Notes: generated by a model from the letters alone, not told the origin. A stretch of DNA of 64,000 nucleotides from Maricaulis sp047308265 (GCF_047308265.1 NZ_JBKQWY010000003.1:397796-461795), one strand, 5' to 3'; shown: positions 35,063-45,030, numbered from the stretch's first letter. Made by a program: numbers and translations.

Positions 35063-36128
35063 GGCCTCGATCGATCCAAGCCCTCGCCTGGTCATTGATC
35101 GCTCCAGCCTAGCAGCCAATTACGACACGCTGAACCGGTTGACGGGCTCGTCCGACGTCGCGGGCGTGGTCAAGGCCAACAGTTATGGCCTGGGCGCCGA
35201 CGCGCTCGCCCCCGTGCTCCATTCTGCCGGCTGCCGCACGTTTTTTGTCGCCAACTGCGCAGAAGGCGAACGTGTGCGAACCAGCCTGGGCCCTGGTCCC
35301 GACATTTTCGTTCTCAACGGATTCTGGCCGAGCGAGAGCGAACGTCTGAGCGCGCACACGCTCTGCCCGGTCATCAATTCACCGGACGAACTGGCGGACC
35401 TGCGCACCTATGCGCCCGAACTCGGTTTCGCCCTACATTTCGACACGGGCATCAGTCGGCTTGGGTTTTCGACGGGACAGACGTCCGATCTGTTCGCGGA
35501 TGCGGCGCGCCTGGAAGGATTGTCGCTCAAACTGGTGATGAGCCATCTGGCCTGCGCGGACACCCCCGAGCATCCGCTCAACACGCAACAACTCCACCGC
35601 TTCAGACGGATCCGGTCTGTTTTTTCCGGCATCCCGGCCAGCCTGGCGAATTCTGCAGGCATTCTGCTGGGCGAAGATTATCATTTCGATCTGGTGAGAC
35701 CGGGCATCGGGCTTTATGGCGGTGCACCGAGCGCTGGACCGTTCAGCCCGGTTCTTCCCGTCGCCCGGATCGACGCGCCCATCCTGCAGGTCCGCGAGCT
35801 CGAACCCGGTGACACGGTGGGCTATGGCGCAGAGTTCACGGTTGATCGCCCCCTGCGCACTGCGACGGTAAATCTGGGCTATGCCGACGGCGTTTTGCGG
35901 GCCTGTCATCGCGCAACGGCCCGAATTCACGGCAAGCCTGCCCCCCTGATCGGCCGGGTTTCGATGGATCTGATCGCCATTGATATCTCTGCCGCGCCGC
36001 AGGCCCGGGCCGGAGACAGCGTGTCCTTCCTGGGTGAGGATCTCGACGCGTTCGCCGCCGCGGGTGGCGCGGCCAATTACGAGCTTCTTGTTCGCCTGGG
36101 GTCGCGCTTTCAGCGGGTCTATCTCTGA
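35043..36128 (+). CDS. alr: Alanine racemase
   Basis: Alr makes D-alanine for peptidoglycan. The 361-residue protein has the PLP lysine K44 in VVKANSYGLGA and the catalytic tyrosine Y261 in GYGAEFT, plus the family segment HFDTGISRLGF. The only plausible ATG, at 35043, is inside the end of dnaB, a 20-base overlap in another frame. Translation therefore probably depends on dnaB translation. Confidence 0.94.
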   Translation: MKNTSSRASIDPSPRLVIDRSSLAANYDTLNRLTGSSDVAGVVKANSYGLGADALAPVLHSAGCRTFFVANCAEGERVRTSLGPGPDIFVLNGFWPSESERLSAHTLCPVINSPDELADLRTYAPELGFALHFDTGISRLGFSTGQTSDLFADAARLEGLSLKLVMSHLACADTPEHPLNTQQLHRFRRIRSVFSGIPASLANSAGILLGEDYHFDLVRPGIGLYGGAPSAGPFSPVLPVARIDAPILQVRELEPGDTVGYGAEFTVDRPLRTATVNLGYADGVLRACHRATARIHGKPAPLIGRVSMDLIAIDISAAPQARAGDSVSFLGEDLDAFAAAGGAANYELLVRLGSRFQRVYL

Positions 36129-36157
36129 CACCGCATTTTCCCTTGCCAGACACATAT

Positions 36158-36172
36158 GTTCCTGTTTAGTTC
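36158..36172 (+). promoter_or_regulatory. LexA (SOS) box upstream of radA
   Basis: GTTC-CTGTTTA-GTTC exactly fits the alphaproteobacterial LexA consensus GTTC-N7-GTTC, in the 74-base gap between alr and radA, 31 bases before the radA start. This suggests a DNA-damage-inducible internal promoter. Confidence 0.65.
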
Positions 36173-36202
36173 TCATTCCGAAATAGGAGTATGAGGACAT
36201 CC

Positions 36203-37582
36203 ATGGCCCGCAGCGATACTGTTTATGCCTGCCAATCCTGTGGCGCGATCCATTCCAAATGGGCCGGTCGATGCGATAGTTGCGGCCAGTGGAACACTCT
36301 GGTTGAGGAAACACCCAGTGCGCCGCTGGGCACAGCCGCAAAAACTGCGCCCCGTCGATCCCGCCAAGGTCTAGACTTGGTCGATCTGGGCGCTGACACA
36401 CCACCACCGCCCCGCATGATCACCGGCCTGCCGGAACTGGATCGGGTGTCCGGCGGCGGTCTGGTTCCCGGTTCCGCGATTTTGCTGGGCGGTGATCCGG
36501 GCATTGGTAAATCCACCCTGCTTTTGCAATTGATGGCCCAGCTGGCCCAGCGCGAGGTGAAGGCCATCTATGTGTCCGGCGAGGAAGCTGTGGACCAGGT
36601 CCGCCAGCGCGCCCGCCGTCTGGGCCTGGCCGACGCACCGGTCGCCCTGGGCGCCGAAACCTCGCTCAGCACAATTCTGGACGGTCTGAAGTCGGAAAAG
36701 CCGGACATTGTGGTCATCGACTCCATCCAGACCCTGTGGAGTGATCAACTCGCCGCCGCACCGGGTACGGTGGCGCAGGTCCGGGCCTGTGCGCAGGAAC
36801 TGGTCCGTTTTGCCAAGACGCGCCAATGCACGGTTCTTCTTGTCGGGCACGTCACGAAGGATGGTCAGATCGCCGGTCCGCGCGTGGTCGAGCACATGGT
36901 GGATGCCGTGCTTTATTTCGAGGGTGAGCGCAGCCACCAATTCCGTATCCTTCGCGCCGTGAAGAACCGCTTCGGCCCCACAGACGAGATCGGCGTGTTC
37001 GAAATGACCGATCGCGGACTGAGCGAGGTGGAGAACCCCTCTGCCCTGTTCCTCGACCAGCACGACAGCGACGCCTCCGGCAATGTCGTGTTTGCCGGCA
37101 TGGAGGGCTCGCGGCCCGTTCTGTGCGAAATCCAGGCCCTGGTTGCCAAGGCCGCATTTGGCACGCCGCGTCGCGCTGTGGTGGGCTGGGATGGCAGTCG
37201 CCTGGCCATGGTACTGGCCGTCCTGGAAGCCCGGTGCGGCGTCAGCCTGGCCGATCGCGATATCTATCTCAACGTAGCGGGCGGTCTGAAGGTGAATGAA
37301 CCCGCCGCCGATCTGGCGGTGGCCGCGGCCATCGTGTCCTCCGCGTTTGACGTGCCACTGCCCAATAAGGGCGTTGTTTACGGAGAAATCAGTCTTTCCG
37401 GCGATATTCGTCCCGTTGGACGCAGCGAGGCACGCCTCAAGGAGGCCGCCAAGCTGGGGTTCGAACAAGCCATCGCACCGGCGGCCTCACACGATACACA
37501 CACACCTGTGTCGGTGAAATCCGTGGCCACCGTGCAGGAATTGGTGCAATCTCTGCATCAGGAATCGGGGCTGGCAGACTGA
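36203..37582 (+). CDS. radA: DNA repair protein RadA
   Basis: RadA (Sms) is a RecA-like branch-migration helicase in recombinational repair. The 459-residue protein has an N-terminal zinc finger (C10, C13, C24, C27), Walker A GDPGIGKS at 97-104, the KNRFG motif and a C-terminal Lon-like domain. The ATG at 36203 (GAGGAC upstream) is favoured over 36191. A LexA box sits just upstream. Confidence 0.95.
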   Translation: MARSDTVYACQSCGAIHSKWAGRCDSCGQWNTLVEETPSAPLGTAAKTAPRRSRQGLDLVDLGADTPPPPRMITGLPELDRVSGGGLVPGSAILLGGDPGIGKSTLLLQLMAQLAQREVKAIYVSGEEAVDQVRQRARRLGLADAPVALGAETSLSTILDGLKSEKPDIVVIDSIQTLWSDQLAAAPGTVAQVRACAQELVRFAKTRQCTVLLVGHVTKDGQIAGPRVVEHMVDAVLYFEGERSHQFRILRAVKNRFGPTDEIGVFEMTDRGLSEVENPSALFLDQHDSDASGNVVFAGMEGSRPVLCEIQALVAKAAFGTPRRAVVGWDGSRLAMVLAVLEARCGVSLADRDIYLNVAGGLKVNEPAADLAVAAAIVSSAFDVPLPNKGVVYGEISLSGDIRPVGRSEARLKEAAKLGFEQAIAPAASHDTHTPVSVKSVATVQELVQSLHQESGLAD

Positions 37583-37627
37583 TCTCGGCCTCTCCCGCTT
37601 CCACAGTAACGCGTGGGGAGGCTCGTC

Positions 37628-38266
37628 ATGGACGGGACTTTGACAGCTTTCGACGGGATCGTGATTGCGGTCCTTCTGGTTTCCGGCCTGTTGGCGCTGG
37701 TGCGTGGCTTTGTCCGCGAGGCCCTGTCTGTGACCGCCTTCGTGGCCGCGTCCCTGGCGGCGCTGTGGTCCTGGCCCGCCTTTCGCGGTCCGGCGCGTGA
37801 GATCATATCTCCGCCCTGGCTGGCGGATATCGCTGTGTTTGCGAGCGTGTTCATCCTTATCTATCTGGCTGTCACCTTCATCACCTCCTCCCTCTCCAAT
37901 GGTCTGGCCAAGGGCGAGGATGTGAATGTGGTGGATCGCACTGCCGGCTTCTTTTTCGGTGTTGTCCGCGGGTTGGTCCTCATCTCGATCATTGCAATCT
38001 TCCTGACCATGTCGCTGCCCGGTGGCACCCCGCCCGCCTGGATGCAGGAGGCTCGCTTCTACCCGCTGGTCCGGTCCATTTCCAATGCCCTGCAGACCCT
38101 GGCGCCAGAAACCTCCCGCATGTCCGAGACACCGCCGTTGCCCTATCCGGACGACCCGATTGCAGAAACAATAAGAAATGATGACACATCCTATGGCCGT
38201 CAGGATCGAAACCGACTAGATGACCTCATCGGCTCGACCGCGGATGATCAGGATGACGATGGTTAG
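37628..38266 (+). CDS. cvpA: CvpA-family membrane protein
   Basis: The 212-residue protein has four hydrophobic helices within the first 135 residues (first: GIVIAVLLVSGLLALVRGF) and a hydrophilic C-terminal tail, as in CvpA (colicin V production protein, linked to envelope stress resistance). The ATG at 37628 follows GGGGAGG. It overlaps purF by 8 bases; the cvpA-purF pair is widely conserved. Confidence 0.9.
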   Translation: MDGTLTAFDGIVIAVLLVSGLLALVRGFVREALSVTAFVAASLAALWSWPAFRGPAREIISPPWLADIAVFASVFILIYLAVTFITSSLSNGLAKGEDVNVVDRTAGFFFGVVRGLVLISIIAIFLTMSLPGGTPPAWMQEARFYPLVRSISNALQTLAPETSRMSETPPLPYPDDPIAETIRNDDTSYGRQDRNRLDDLIGSTADDQDDDG

Positions 38267-39737
38267 TACCCCGGGTTTCCCCACACTGACGTATGATCCG
38301 GTTTCAGACCGGCCCCAGGAAGAGTGCGGCGTCTTTGCTGTACACGGTTCGAAAGATGCCGCCGTATTGACGGCGCTGGGCATTCACGCCCTCCAGCATC
38401 GCGGCCAGGAATCCTGCGGCATCTCCACACATGATGGATCGCGTTTCCATTCCGAACGCTATCTCGGACTGGTCGGCGAGAATTTCACCCAGCCCGATCT
38501 GCCTCAACGTCTTCCGGGCAATGTCGCCATCGGCCATTGCCGCTATTCCACCCAGGGCGCGTCCGTGCTGCGCAATGTGCAGCCGCTCTATTCGGATGTG
38601 CGCGGCGGGGGCATCGCCCTGGCCCACAATGGTAATCTGACCAATGCGCGGGTTCTGCGCGAAGAACTCGTCTCCGAAGGCGCGATCTTCCAGTCCACCA
38701 GCGATACCGAGGTTGTGTTGCACCTGGCGGCAAAATCCCGCAAGGCCAAGCTCACCAATCGTGTCCTGCATGCGCTGAAACAGGTCGAGGGTGCGTTTGC
38801 CTTTGTCATCATGGTCAATGACAAGCTGATCGCCGCACGGGACCCGTACGGGATTCGTCCGCTGGTCATGGGCAAGCTGGACGGCGCGACCGTCCTGGCC
38901 TCGGAAACGTGCGCCCTCGACATGGTCGGCGCCAGTTTTGTCCGCGAGATCGATCCGGGCGAAGCCATCGTGGTCAGCGAAGACGGGATCAAATCCGAGC
39001 GTTTCGCTCCGGAACGCCCTGCGCGCCTGTGTGCATTCGAATACATCTATTTTGCCCGCCCCGATTCCGTCATGGGCGGCCGCAGCGTCTATGAGGCCCG
39101 CAAAGCCATGGGCCGCGAACTGGCCCGTGAAACCCCGGCCGACGTCGATATCATCGTACCCGTTCCGGACAGTGGTGTACCGGCAGCGATCGGTTATTCC
39201 GAAGCCAGCGGCATTCCGTTTGAAATGGGCATTATCCGCTCGCACTTTGTTGGCCGGACCTTCATCCAGCCGACTCAGGACCGCCGCGACCTGTCCGTCC
39301 GGCGCAAGCATTCGGCCAACGCCGCAACCGTGGCCGGCAAGCGTGTTCTGCTGATTGATGATTCCATCGTACGCGGAACCACCTCTCTCAAAATCGTGCG
39401 TATGATGCGCGAGGCCGGTGCGCGCGAAGTTCATTTCCGTTCCGCCTGCCCGCCCATCCGCTTTCCCGATTTCTACGGCATCGACATGGCCGGTCAGAAA
39501 GAACTCATCTCGGCCAATCTCGACCCGGAAGCCATTCGCGCGCGTCTTGAAGCCGACAGCCTGGGTTTTCTGACGGTTGATGGCCTCTATCGTGCCGTGA
39601 CGGGCAAGCCGCGGGATAATGACGCACCGCAATTGTCTGACCACTATTTCACGGGGCAGTATCCGACTCGCCTGGTCGATCACGACCGGGACCTGTCGGA
39701 CAAGGAATTCCAGCTCTCTCTCCTGGTAGACGCATGA
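38259..39737 (+). CDS. purF: Amidophosphoribosyltransferase
   Basis: PurF makes phosphoribosylamine from PRPP and glutamine, the first committed step of purine synthesis. The 492-residue protein has a short propeptide before the catalytic cysteine C23 in EECGVF, the class II glutaminase domain, and the PRPP-binding segment LLIDDSIVRGTTS. The start at 38259 lies inside the end of cvpA; 38253 is an alternative. Its stop overlaps the next gene (ATGA). Confidence 0.96.
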   Translation: MVSTPGFPTLTYDPVSDRPQEECGVFAVHGSKDAAVLTALGIHALQHRGQESCGISTHDGSRFHSERYLGLVGENFTQPDLPQRLPGNVAIGHCRYSTQGASVLRNVQPLYSDVRGGGIALAHNGNLTNARVLREELVSEGAIFQSTSDTEVVLHLAAKSRKAKLTNRVLHALKQVEGAFAFVIMVNDKLIAARDPYGIRPLVMGKLDGATVLASETCALDMVGASFVREIDPGEAIVVSEDGIKSERFAPERPARLCAFEYIYFARPDSVMGGRSVYEARKAMGRELARETPADVDIIVPVPDSGVPAAIGYSEASGIPFEMGIIRSHFVGRTFIQPTQDRRDLSVRRKHSANAATVAGKRVLLIDDSIVRGTTSLKIVRMMREAGAREVHFRSACPPIRFPDFYGIDMAGQKELISANLDPEAIRARLEADSLGFLTVDGLYRAVTGKPRDNDAPQLSDHYFTGQYPTRLVDHDRDLSDKEFQLSLLVDA

Positions 39738-40447
39738 CACACACAGATCTGAAGGGCCGTGTGGCTCTTGTCACCGGTGCCTCCCGTGGCATCGGCTACG
39801 CCATGGCCCTCCACCTGGCCAAGGCCGGCGCCCATATTATCGCCACAGCCCGCACTCAGGGTGGTCTGGAAGAACTCGACGATGCCATCCGTCAGGCCGG
39901 CGGATCCTGCACGCTCGTGCCGATGGACCTGATGTCAGCCGATGGCATTGAAAGCCTCGCCAAGATCATCGAGGAACGCTGGACCAAGCTGGATATTCTG
40001 GTCGCCAATGCCGGCGCACTCGGCACCCTCACCCCGGCCGCCCAGATCACGCCCAAGGACTGGAACGCCGTGCTGGGTGTCAATCTGGTGGCTCCGGCCC
40101 GCATGATTGCCGCGTTTGAACCGCTGCTGCTGGCCTCTGATGCCGGACGCGCGGTCTTCGTCTCGTCGGGCGCCGTGGACTCCCGCCGTGCCTATTGGGG
40201 CGCCTACGCAGCCTCAAAGGCCGGAATGGACGCCCTGGTCCAGTCCTGGGCCAATGAACATGCCAACGGATCGGTCCGGATCAATATCCTCTATCCAGGC
40301 CAGCTTCGCACCCAGATGCGTGCCAAGGCCTTCCCCGGCGAAGATCCAGCCGCGCTCTCCCATCCAGAGGTTCTCTGGCCGGCCCTTGCGGAGCTGGTCG
40401 ATCCGGCCTGCACCCGTCACGGTGAGATCATCAAGTTTTCGGGATAG
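39734..40447 (+). CDS. Short-chain dehydrogenase/reductase
   Basis: The 237-residue classical SDR has the cofactor motif TGASRGIG (residues 14-21), NAG, and the catalytic serine (144/145), Y158 and K162. Substrate is unknown. The four-base overlap with purF puts it last in the dnaB-purF operon, an arrangement common in alphaproteobacteria. A strong terminator follows. Confidence 0.92.
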   Translation: MTHTDLKGRVALVTGASRGIGYAMALHLAKAGAHIIATARTQGGLEELDDAIRQAGGSCTLVPMDLMSADGIESLAKIIEERWTKLDILVANAGALGTLTPAAQITPKDWNAVLGVNLVAPARMIAAFEPLLLASDAGRAVFVSSGAVDSRRAYWGAYAASKAGMDALVQSWANEHANGSVRINILYPGQLRTQMRAKAFPGEDPAALSHPEVLWPALAELVDPACTRHGEIIKFSG

Positions 40448-40481
40448 CCCATTCGGCGCCCAATCCGGTATCCAGACATGA

Positions 40482-40512
40482 AAACGGGCGCTCGCGAGCG
40501 CCCGTTTGTGTT
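40482..40512. terminator. Bidirectional intrinsic terminator
   Basis: AAACGGGCGCT/AGCGCCCGTTT form an 11-bp perfect stem with a CGCG loop, followed by GTGTTT on the plus strand. It ends the dnaB-SDR operon and lies 19 bases past the stop of der, serving that transcript as well. Confidence 0.85.
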
Positions 40513-40530
40513 TCTAGATACGCTGACCGC

Positions 40531-41889
40531 CTAATCCTTTTTGGTCGCGTAAGGATTGGCCCCGCCCTTCACGATCAGACGGATCGGCACGCCCGGCAGA
40601 TCAAACGATTCACGCAAACCGTTGATCAAATAGCGCTTGTAAGCGTCCGGCAGAGCGTAGGCCCGCGAACACATCAACACAAAGGTTGGCGGTCGTGATT
40701 TGGTCTGGCTGAGATAACGCGGCTTCACCCGGCGACCGTTCACAGCGGGCGGCGGATGGCGTTCAATCATCTCGTGCAGCCAGTCATTGAGATCGCGGGT
40801 CTTGATCTTGACGTCCCAGTTCTCATGCAATTGCGCCAGGGTGGGCATGATCGCATCGAGGCCCTTATTCTTGACCGCCGAGATCGGCAGCAAAGGCGCA
40901 CCGGACATTTGCGGCAGGAGGCGCGCAAATTCCAGCTGCATCTCCTTGAGGGCCGCCTCGCGATTGGGCACCAGATCAAACTTTGACAGAGCCACAGCCA
41001 CGGCCCGCCCCTCACGATAGGCCATATCAGCCAGGTGCAGGTCCTGTTTTTCCAGAGGGTGGGTTGCATCCATCAGCAACAATACGACTTCCGCAAACTT
41101 GACGGCGCGCAGAGTATCGGCCGCACTCATGCGCTCCAGCCGGTCTGCCACCTTGCCGCGTTTGCGAAGCCCCGCCGTGTCGTGCAGGCGAACCCGACGA
41201 CCATCCCAAAGCCAGTCGACAGCGATCGCATCACGCGTGATCCCAGCTTCCGGGCCCGTAATCAGACGTTCCTCACCGATCAGCGTATTGATCAGGGTCG
41301 ACTTGCCCGCATTCGGTCGGCCGATGACGGCGATCCGCAAAGGCGGGATTTCACTTTGTTTGTATTTGCGCGAACGCTTGGCCAGATCACCCAGCTCACC
41401 GGAGGCCCGGATGTAAAGCTCTGCCATGCCTTCGCCATGGGCAGCCGACACGGGAACCGGATCACCCAGGCCCAGTGCGTAACTATCGGCCAGGCCGCTC
41501 TCGCCCGCCTCGCCTTCACACTTGTTGGCCAGCAGCAGAACAGGTTTCCCCGCCCGGCGGATCACATCAGCGAAGGTTTCATCGAGCGGTGTCACGCCCG
41601 CCCGGGCATCGATCAAGAGCAGGCACAGATCAGCGTCTTCAAGGGCCATTTCGGTCTGGCGACGCATTTCCGCATCGAGACCGTCCTTTTCGCTGTCATC
41701 ATAGCCGGCGGTATCAATCAGCAGGACCGGCATGTCGCCCAGCTTGCCGCGGGCTTCGCGCCGGTCTCGGGTCACCCCGGGACGGTCGTCCACAATCGCA
41801 AGCGGCTTGCCCGCCAGACGATTGAACAGGGTGGATTTACCCACATTGGGTCGGCCGACGACCGCAATACGGGGGAGGATATCTGTCAT
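40531..41889 (-). CDS. der: Ribosome-assembly GTPase Der (EngA)
   Basis: Der is an essential tandem-GTPase for 50S assembly. The 452-residue protein has two G domains, each starting with a P-loop (GRPNVGKST near residue 12, GRPNAGKST near 190), and a C-terminal KH-like domain. It follows bamB on the same strand with no gap, as in many bacteria. Confidence 0.96.
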   Translation of the reverse strand: MTDILPRIAVVGRPNVGKSTLFNRLAGKPLAIVDDRPGVTRDRREARGKLGDMPVLLIDTAGYDDSEKDGLDAEMRRQTEMALEDADLCLLLIDARAGVTPLDETFADVIRRAGKPVLLLANKCEGEAGESGLADSYALGLGDPVPVSAAHGEGMAELYIRASGELGDLAKRSRKYKQSEIPPLRIAVIGRPNAGKSTLINTLIGEERLITGPEAGITRDAIAVDWLWDGRRVRLHDTAGLRKRGKVADRLERMSAADTLRAVKFAEVVLLLMDATHPLEKQDLHLADMAYREGRAVAVALSKFDLVPNREAALKEMQLEFARLLPQMSGAPLLPISAVKNKGLDAIMPTLAQLHENWDVKIKTRDLNDWLHEMIERHPPPAVNGRRVKPRYLSQTKSRPPTFVLMCSRAYALPDAYKRYLINGLRESFDLPGVPIRLIVKGGANPYATKKD

Positions 41890-43248
41890 TTAGCGCAACG
41901 CAATCAAACGCCCTTCGTCGGTCAGAACATAGACCGTCTCATTGGCAATAATTGGCGCGATATATACCGGATCGTCCAGATCCACCTCTCCCGTCTGCAC
42001 ACCGGTTGCAGCATCGAGAATAAAGCCACGACCATCCGAAGAGGCCAGGAAGAGGCGACCGCTGGCCAAGACCGGTCCCGCATAGGAGATACGGTCCTTC
42101 CGGTTGTTGGGGTTTTCAAACAGCGGAAGAGACTGGATCCAGTGGATCGCACCGGTCAAACGGTTCACACACACAACCTCACCCTCGGTCGTGACGGTGA
42201 AGAGAAAATCACCGGCAATCCAAGGCGTGTTCACACTACCGGCCGGCACGGACCACAAACGCTCGCCGGACCGCATATCGATGCCGACAAAGGGACCGGA
42301 ATGGCTGAGCGCATAGACGCGATCACCCAGGATCACCGGGCTGCCCGACAGGTCATTGATACGCGACAGGGCTGTCAAGGCGCTGTCACGCGCCAAAGCA
42401 TCCTGCCAGATCGGGTTGCCGTTCTGCACGCGCAGCGCCACAAGCTCGCCAGACGCAAACGGGGCGACCACAACATCACCCAGAACCGCCGGACTCGGAG
42501 TGGTGATCAGGCGGGCGGTTTCGACAATGCCAGGATAGGTCCAGTCCACCTGGCCATTGTCGGCATCCATTGAAAGCAGTTCATTATCGTCGCTGGTGAC
42601 AAAAATCCGGCCATCCGCAACGGTCGGCGCCCCATGGAACGGGACAATGGTCTCGGACCGCCAGAGTTCGGTCCCGGTTTGTGCGTCCAGCGCGACAAAG
42701 AAATTCAGACCCGAGTGGGCGTAGATCCGGCCTTCATCAAAGACCAGCGCGCCACCGACGGCGTCCTGGTCACGGCGACGGTCGCTGCGCAGCTCCTCGC
42801 TCCACACGCGCGATCCGCTGTCTGCGTCGAACGCAGACACACGACCATCGGCATCAATCGTGAAGATCTTGCCGTCGGCCACAACCGGGCGCGCATTGAG
42901 ACGGTGACGATTGGATGAGCCCGCACCAATGCTGATCCGCCAGGCACGTTCGAGTTCACCCGGAGCAGCGGTGTGCTGGATCGCATGAGTGGGATATCCA
43001 TCCTGCTGCGGCCAGACCGGGTTGGAATAAGCTGTCGGCAAGACGACAGGACCAGCAGCATCGCTCTGCTGCAGCCCCTGTTCAAAACTCAGGATGGAAA
43101 CACGACCATCTTCCGGTGCTGTCTCACGCGGACCGTCATTGCCGATACCCGGGATGAAATCCAGCTGATCCTCAACTGTCGAACACGCCGCAATCGGCAG
43201 CAGGAGACAGGCAATAAGACCAGAACGAATACGCGTCACTTTACTCAT
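41890..43248 (-). CDS. bamB: Outer-membrane protein assembly lipoprotein BamB
   Basis: BamB is a beta-propeller lipoprotein of the BAM complex. The 452-residue protein has a signal peptide with lipobox ending at C22 (PIAAC) and repeated PQQ-like blades with aromatic-Asp-Gly patterns (IDADGRVSAFDADSGSRVW). The ATG at 43248 has a GGTGGA site and overlaps the upstream TPR gene by 8 bases. Confidence 0.93.
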   Translation of the reverse strand: MSKVTRIRSGLIACLLLPIAACSTVEDQLDFIPGIGNDGPRETAPEDGRVSILSFEQGLQQSDAAGPVVLPTAYSNPVWPQQDGYPTHAIQHTAAPGELERAWRISIGAGSSNRHRLNARPVVADGKIFTIDADGRVSAFDADSGSRVWSEELRSDRRRDQDAVGGALVFDEGRIYAHSGLNFFVALDAQTGTELWRSETIVPFHGAPTVADGRIFVTSDDNELLSMDADNGQVDWTYPGIVETARLITTPSPAVLGDVVVAPFASGELVALRVQNGNPIWQDALARDSALTALSRINDLSGSPVILGDRVYALSHSGPFVGIDMRSGERLWSVPAGSVNTPWIAGDFLFTVTTEGEVVCVNRLTGAIHWIQSLPLFENPNNRKDRISYAGPVLASGRLFLASSDGRGFILDAATGVQTGEVDLDDPVYIAPIIANETVYVLTDEGRLIALR

Positions 43249-43942
43249 TTCCACCATCCCCGGCGGTTTCGGCCGGCGCGCCTGCGGCAGCCTCGGTTCG
43301 CATTTGCTCGAGAATGGCCAAGGCCCTCTGAGCACGGATCCGCACACCCTGCGGCGTGTCGAAATTCGTCGTCAACCAAAGATAAGTGGATTCGGCCGGA
43401 TCCAGCGCGCCATCCCGAAGCGCCGCCGCGGCCTGGCTCTCACGGGCCAGGTGGATGTAGGGCGAACCCGGTGTCGCGACCGGCGCCAGCCGAAGCTCGA
43501 TATCGGCATAGGACAGGGTGTCCCACTGAACCCAGACCGATTTCAGGCGGGCCAGATCAGCAATGACCGGATCGGAAATCGAATCGGCTGCCTCGACATA
43601 CAGGGCTGCGGCCGCCGCCGCGTCTCCTGCCTCCTGGGAAATCGCGGCCTGACGCAACAGGGCCAGGGTGCGATAACCGCTCTCGCCGTCGAGGATAAGG
43701 GTCTCGAAACCGACATTGGCCAGGTCCGTATCACCATCTTCGAACGCGGTCTGGGCGACAATGAACTGGTCGGAAGATTCGGCTGCGGCCCGTTTGGTCA
43801 ACGCCGACCAGCCTTCCCAGCCTGCAACGCCTCCAACGATCAACAAGGCAGCGCCCACGACCCACGGTCCGTATTTGCGCATTTGTTGCTTGAAACGATC
43901 CTGATTGATCGCTTCATCGACTTCCTGGAAGATATCGGCCAC
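43241..43942 (-). CDS. YfgM-like tetratricopeptide-repeat membrane protein
   Basis: The 233-residue protein has a short cytoplasmic N-terminus (MADIFQEVDEAINQDRFKQ), one TM helix at about 25-47, and a periplasmic helical TPR-like domain. This is the layout of YfgM/DUF2659 proteins, which sit upstream of bamB and der and associate with the SecYEG translocon. It is first in the TPR-bamB-der operon. Confidence 0.88.
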   Translation of the reverse strand: MADIFQEVDEAINQDRFKQQMRKYGPWVVGAALLIVGGVAGWEGWSALTKRAAAESSDQFIVAQTAFEDGDTDLANVGFETLILDGESGYRTLALLRQAAISQEAGDAAAAAALYVEAADSISDPVIADLARLKSVWVQWDTLSYADIELRLAPVATPGSPYIHLARESQAAAALRDGALDPAESTYLWLTTNFDTPQGVRIRAQRALAILEQMRTEAAAGAPAETAGDGGNE

Positions 43943-44024
43943 GGCGGCAATTTCCCTAGCTTGGCGGGCACATGCCCTCGTTCGGCGCGACCCTAACGTC
44001 AGCGCGCCCGCCTCGCAACAGAGC

Positions 44025-44852
44025 TCAACCGTCCACGGGCTTCAAGCTGTAGGTTTGTGCATCAGAGGGGAACTGTCTGGAGCGCACTTCATCCGCATAA
44101 CGCGCAAACGCTTCGCTGGAGCGTTCGGCTTGATTGTCGTAACGCTTGACGAATTTCGGGGTCCAGTCGAACACACCCAGCATGTCCTGGGTCACCAGGA
44201 TCTGGCCGTCACAGGCCGCCGATGCGCCGATGCCGATCGTGGGAACCGACACGGCTTCAGTGATCTCGCGCGCCAGGTCTTCCGCAACGCCCTCGATAAC
44301 AATGGCAAAGGCGCCCGCCTTGTCGGTCGCGATAGCCTCGTCGATCACGCGCTGACGCTCGGCTTCGGTCCGGCCCTTGGCCTTGAACCCGCCATCAGCG
44401 AGTGCCGCCTGGGGACGCAATCCAATATGTCCGATCACCGGGATGGAGCGCTCGGCCATGAAGGCGATGGTCTCGGCCGCATAGGTCCCGCTCTCTATCT
44501 TGATCGCCTGGCAGCCGGTTTCGCACATCACACGAGACGCATTTTCAAACGCCTGCTGCGGCGAGTTTTCATAGGTTCCAAACGGCAAATCCACGGCCAC
44601 GAGGGCGCGTTTGGCACCGCGCATAACGGCCCGACCGTGCAGGATCATCATGTCGAGCGTCACACCGATTGTGCTGTCGAGACCATGCACAACCATGCCC
44701 ACACTGTCTCCGACCAGCAGAAGGTCACAATGGGGGTCGAGCAAGCGGGCCATCGGCGCGTCATAGGCAGTCAGACAGACCAGGGGATCCTGGCCCTTGC
44801 GAGCGCGAATCTGCGGAGCGGTAATACGGCGAACCTGGGTCTGGGCGGACAT
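44025..44852 (-). CDS. panB: 3-methyl-2-oxobutanoate hydroxymethyltransferase
   Basis: PanB makes ketopantoate for pantothenate/CoA synthesis. The 275-residue protein begins after MSAQTQVRRITAPQI, has CLTAYDAPMARLLD, the metal-binding LLVGDSVGMVVHGLD segment and the catalytic KIESG region. A longer frame to 44972 was rejected for lack of similarity and because AGGGATC precedes the ATG at 44852. Confidence 0.95.
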   Translation of the reverse strand: MSAQTQVRRITAPQIRARKGQDPLVCLTAYDAPMARLLDPHCDLLLVGDSVGMVVHGLDSTIGVTLDMMILHGRAVMRGAKRALVAVDLPFGTYENSPQQAFENASRVMCETGCQAIKIESGTYAAETIAFMAERSIPVIGHIGLRPQAALADGGFKAKGRTEAERQRVIDEAIATDKAGAFAIVIEGVAEDLAREITEAVSVPTIGIGASAACDGQILVTQDMLGVFDWTPKFVKRYDNQAERSSEAFARYADEVRSRQFPSDAQTYSLKPVDG

Positions 44853-44961
44853 GGCTGTGGATCCCTGATCGAAATGGGGCTTGTTTTGGTTGGATGCGAA
44901 ACTAGACCAGCATGCTGCAGTGCAAAAGCCCAAGCCTGTGCATAACCGCCTCAAACGACGA

Positions 44962-44983
44962 ATGGCGGGCATACACCCGCCAT
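44962..44983 (-). terminator. Hairpin downstream of the sigma/anti-sigma genes
   Basis: ATGGCGGG/CCCGCCAT form an 8-bp perfect stem with a 6-base loop, 47 bases past the anti-sigma stop. The following minus-strand sequence is only mildly T-rich, so it is a possible terminator. Confidence 0.5.
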
Positions 44984-45030
44984 CCAGACACCGATCGTAA
45001 TGGGATCAACCTTCCGGTCCGATCAGCCTG

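Noticed and set aside
38304..39740. 478-codon minus-strand frame opposite purF
   Set aside because: Exact antisense of a well-supported purF; no similarity of its own.
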